Below, in pieces: positions 61,647 through 64,000 of a DNA stretch of 64,000 bases. Each line of letters starts with the position of its first letter. The first letter of the stretch is position 1. This DNA is from Maribacter sp. Lineage in GTDB: Bacteria > Bacteroidota > Bacteroidia > Flavobacteriales > Flavobacteriaceae. The translations under genes and the position numbers were made by a program. The stretch is from NCBI GenBank assembly GCA_011050675.1, contig DRFI01000020.1, positions 124,001-188,000 on the forward strand, written 5' to 3'. The notes below the pieces were generated by a model. That model was not told where the DNA came from, did not search any database, and saw nothing but the letters and a program-made list of their open reading frames with translations.

Positions 61647-62768
61647 ATGAAATACTATATAATTGCGGGCGAAGCATCTGGTGATCTTCATGGGTCTAAT
61701 TTAATTAAGGAGCTAAAGAAACAAGATGAACATGCCGATATTAGATGTTGGGGCGGTGATTTAATGGAACAAGCTGGTGGAACCTTAGCAAAGCACTACA
61801 AAGAATTGGCTTTCATGGGATTTTTAGAGGTTATTTTAAATCTAAATTCCATTTTTAAAAACATTAAATTTTGCAAACAAGATATAGCCGCATTCAAACC
61901 TGATGCCATTATATTCATAGATTACTCCGGATTTAACTTACGTATTGCAAAATGGGCGAAAGATCATAACTTCCAAACCAATTATTATATTTCTCCTCAA
62001 ATATGGGCTTCTAGAGAAGGTAGAATAGAAAAAATAAAAGCGACGGTCGACCACATGTATGTGATTCTGCCATTTGAGAAAGAATTTTACGAAAAGAAAC
62101 ACAATTACCCAGTCAATTTTGTTGGTCACCCATTATTGGATGCAATCGCAAACAGGCCAGAATTAATTGAACATACATTTAGGGCCGCTAATGGACTAGA
62201 CCCTAATAAACCGATAATTGCACTATTACCAGGTAGTCGCAAACAAGAAGTGCAAAAAATGCTTACACTAATGCTTTCGTTAACCGAAGATTTTAGTGAT
62301 TATGAATTTGTTATTGCCGGCGCACCTAGTTTAGACAAAGAGTTTTACGCTACATTTTTAAATGATGCGAATGTAAAATTCATTCAAAACAAAACGTACG
62401 ATTTACTCACCATTTCAACTGCTGCATTAGTCACTAGTGGTACGGCAACTTTAGAAACAGCTCTATTTAAAGTGCCACAAGTTGTTTGCTATAAAGCAAA
62501 TTGGATTTCTTATCAAATTGCAAAGCGAATAATCACTTTAGAATACATCTCTTTAGTGAACTTAATTATGCAGCAAGAAGTAGTTAAGGAATTAATACAA
62601 GATGATTTTACCAAACAGAATCTAAAAAAAGAACTGAACTTGATCTTAAAAGGAGAAGAAAGATCAAAGCAAATAGATGCTTATGACGAGCTTATTACCA
62701 AATTAGGAGGTTCTGGAGCAAGTTCAAAAGCTGCTTCGTTAATCATTAAAAATGCCAAAACTCATTAG
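61647..62768 (+). CDS. lpxB: Lipid-A-disaccharide synthase LpxB
   Basis: A 373-residue GT19 enzyme. It starts YYIIAGEASGDLHGSNLI, has CWGGDLMEQAGG, IDYSGFNLRIAKWAK, YISPQIWASREGRIEKI, FVGHPLLDAI, ALLPGSRKQEVQ and SGTATLETALFKVPQVVCYK. It condenses UDP-2,3-diacylglucosamine with lipid X to make the lipid A disaccharide. It is at the inner membrane's cytoplasmic face. Its presence with lptE fits an LPS-producing outer membrane. It directly follows the small membrane protein gene. Confidence 0.96.
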   Translation: MKYYIIAGEASGDLHGSNLIKELKKQDEHADIRCWGGDLMEQAGGTLAKHYKELAFMGFLEVILNLNSIFKNIKFCKQDIAAFKPDAIIFIDYSGFNLRIAKWAKDHNFQTNYYISPQIWASREGRIEKIKATVDHMYVILPFEKEFYEKKHNYPVNFVGHPLLDAIANRPELIEHTFRAANGLDPNKPIIALLPGSRKQEVQKMLTLMLSLTEDFSDYEFVIAGAPSLDKEFYATFLNDANVKFIQNKTYDLLTISTAALVTSGTATLETALFKVPQVVCYKANWISYQIAKRIITLEYISLVNLIMQQEVVKELIQDDFTKQNLKKELNLILKGEERSKQIDAYDELITKLGGSGASSKAASLIIKNAKTH

Positions 62769-62795
62769 GATTAATAATTTTAAAAAATAATTATA

Positions 62796-62803
62796 TAATT
62801 TTG
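62796..62803 (+). promoter_or_regulatory. -7 box (TAATTTTG) of the NlpC/P60 gene
   Basis: An exact TAnnTTTG match 34 nt upstream of the ATG at 62838. No clear -33 is seen in the AT-rich upstream DNA. Confidence 0.45.
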
Positions 62804-62837
62804 AGGTTATACGTACTAAAGGGTACACTCTGTTTTT

Positions 62838-63401
62838 ATGCGCATACTACCATACTTTATTGTTATTTGCTTTTTAGCCAGTTGTGGAGTTAAAAAAAAC
62901 ACTACTTCTGACAAGGAGCGAAAAATATCTGTTGCAGCTGCTAACAATGCACGAACTGGTAATACGACAGCCCCAACTAAAACAGAAGAACGTAGTGTCA
63001 ACAGTTCTATCACAAATACCAAGGCAGACGAAATAATTAACACAGCACTTTCATTTTCTGGCACCAGGTATAAGTTTGGCGGAACTACTAAAAAAGGAAT
63101 GGATTGCTCTGGTTTGCTTTATATTTCCTTTGGTGAGCATGATGTACTACTACCAAGAACTTCTTTTCATATGGCAGAAGAGGGGCACCGTGTTACGGTT
63201 AAAAATGTAGAAAAAGGTGATCTTTTATTTTTCAAAACTAGCAGAGGTTCTAAACGTATTAACCATGTAGGTATGGTTGTAGGAACCGATAATGACGAAA
63301 TAACTTTTATTCACGCATCAACATCTCGCGGCGTTACCGTCTCATCTTTAAGAGACGGCTTTTGGAACCAAGCATTTGTAAAGGCTACAAGAATTTTATA
63401 A
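62838..63401 (+). CDS. NlpC/P60 (C40) peptidoglycan endopeptidase lipoprotein
   Basis: A 187-residue lipoprotein (MRILPYFIVICFLASCG, with Cys16 as anchor) followed by a low-complexity Thr/Asn/Lys linker (about 20-65). The C40 domain (about 70-187) has the catalytic Cys in GMDCSGLLYISF, the His in NHVGMVVG and a third His in TFIHASTSRG. It cleaves peptide cross-bridges in the cell wall. It is the outer-membrane-anchored type common in Gram-negative bacteria. It is followed 1 bp later by comEC. Confidence 0.92.
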   Translation: MRILPYFIVICFLASCGVKKNTTSDKERKISVAAANNARTGNTTAPTKTEERSVNSSITNTKADEIINTALSFSGTRYKFGGTTKKGMDCSGLLYISFGEHDVLLPRTSFHMAEEGHRVTVKNVEKGDLLFFKTSRGSKRINHVGMVVGTDNDEITFIHASTSRGVTVSSLRDGFWNQAFVKATRIL

Positions 63402-63402
63402 C

Positions 63403-64000
63403 ATGAAACTCTTAGCGTTTATTCCTATCAGATTAACGCTTTTACTCATTGTTGGAATTTTAATAGGTCATTACTTTTCATTTGACCCTATACATCTCCT
63501 TTTTATAACTCTTTTTCTTTTTGTTCTTCTTACCACTATTTTCATTTTTGAAAAGAATACAAAATCAATTCTATTTGGAGCCATTGTTACATTATCATTT
63601 ATATTTTTAGGCATCTACAGTTATACTGCTGCTCAACCAATAAATAACCGTAATCACTACAGTAAAAACACTCAAACAAAAGACGCGCTTTGGAGTTTAA
63701 AAATAAAAGAAATACTAAAACCTAATCAATACTCAAATAGATATTTTGCATCGGTTGAAAGTATTGATGATAAGAAATTTAGTGGTAAACTATTAATTAC
63801 TATACCAAAAGACTCTACGCATCAAACCTTGAATGTTGATGATGAGCTGTTGACCTATTCAGATATTCAATCTATCTCCCCTCCTTTAAATCCGCATCAA
63901 TTTAATTACAAAAAGTATTTAGAAAATCTAGGGGTCTACCATAATATGAAGATTAACCCAGGTACATTTGTGAAGATAAAAAACTCACAAGTAACCCTAA
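63403..64000 (+). CDS. ComEC/Rec2-like competence protein, N-terminal part (cut by window edge)
   Basis: A frame from ATG 63403 is open to the right edge (199 codons visible). The first 75 or so residues are hydrophobic, with two to three transmembrane helices (RLTLLLIVGILIGHYFSF and IHLLFITLFLFVLLTTIFIF). A DUF4131-type soluble domain follows, with the typical SPPLNPHQFNYKKYLENLG. This is the N-terminus of ComEC, the DNA-uptake channel. The Competence and beta-lactamase domains would lie beyond the window. It starts 1 bp after the NlpC gene. Confidence 0.85.
   Translation, partial: MKLLAFIPIRLTLLLIVGILIGHYFSFDPIHLLFITLFLFVLLTTIFIFEKNTKSILFGAIVTLSFIFLGIYSYTAAQPINNRNHYSKNTQTKDALWSLKIKEILKPNQYSNRYFASVESIDDKKFSGKLLITIPKDSTHQTLNVDDELLTYSDIQSISPPLNPHQFNYKKYLENLGVYHNMKINPGTFVKIKNSQVTL

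Overview
The window looks like the chromosome of a marine Flavobacteriaceae bacterium (Bacteroidota; Maribacter/Zobellia-like, genus not certain). The evidence is a complete gldKLMN gliding/type IX secretion operon, AT-rich DNA, a TonB-dependent receptor with a carboxypeptidase-like N-terminus, a LytTR/LytS-type two-component pair, almost no Shine-Dalgarno sites, and many copies of the Bacteroidota -7 box TAnnTTTG. I found no rRNA, tRNA, CRISPR array, insertion sequence or prophage. Most of the window is housekeeping and envelope biology, with a more accessory left end (about 1-10 kb).

Layout. 0-10 kb: a DinB-like fragment, a DUF2130 coiled-coil protein with a nuclease-like core, three very small membrane proteins, an orphan Imm53-like immunity protein, two lipoproteins, a LytTR response regulator with its histidine kinase, a small exported protein with two copies of an LGFD-YLP-FNAYA motif, a GH113-like glycosidase with an unusual N-terminal half, and a DUF2807 protein. 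10-16.4 kb: a tripartite RND efflux operon (adaptor, pump, TolC-like channel). 16.8-18.8 kb: two paralogous exported LRR proteins, each with its own terminator. 18.9-22.4 kb: an ABC-F ATPase, a DUF983 protein and an FAD oxidoreductase. 22.5-31 kb: gldN, gldM, gldL, gldK, an arginase-fold protein that has lost metal ligands, and topA, all on the minus strand. 31-33.3 kb: a LVIVD-repeat lipoprotein and a membrane protein.

33.4-40.4 kb: a plus-strand run of miaB, a sigma-54-type activator, lptE, a TPR protein, secG, groES and groEL. Next is an easily missed 32-residue Lys/Ala-rich gene on the minus strand. 40.8-47.1 kb: a copper/heavy-metal locus made of an exported HMA protein, a TonB receptor, a CopA-type P1B ATPase, a regulator joining an HMA-like domain to an AraC helix-turn-helix, and a HYC_CC_PP-like Cys-rich protein. 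47.3-50.6 kb: a lipoprotein, a GAF-domain protein related to free methionine-R-sulfoxide reductase, and purH. 50.7-56.2 kb: the rod-shape operon mreB-mreC-mreD-PBP2-rodA, with a perfect 16-bp hairpin covering the mreB stop codon. 56.2-64 kb: an endonuclease, msrB-msrA, a tail-specific protease, surE, a membrane protein, lpxB, an NlpC/P60 lipoprotein and the start of a ComEC-like gene.

I saw no clearly new multi-gene system. The best leads are the pseudo-arginase beside the type IX secretion genes, the HMA-AraC regulated metal locus, the LGFD/FNAYA repeat protein next to a LytTR system, the GH113 fusion, the mreB/mreC hairpin and the small basic protein. Several start codons were moved inward because the longest open frame began at a TTG/GTG or upstream of a good -7 box.
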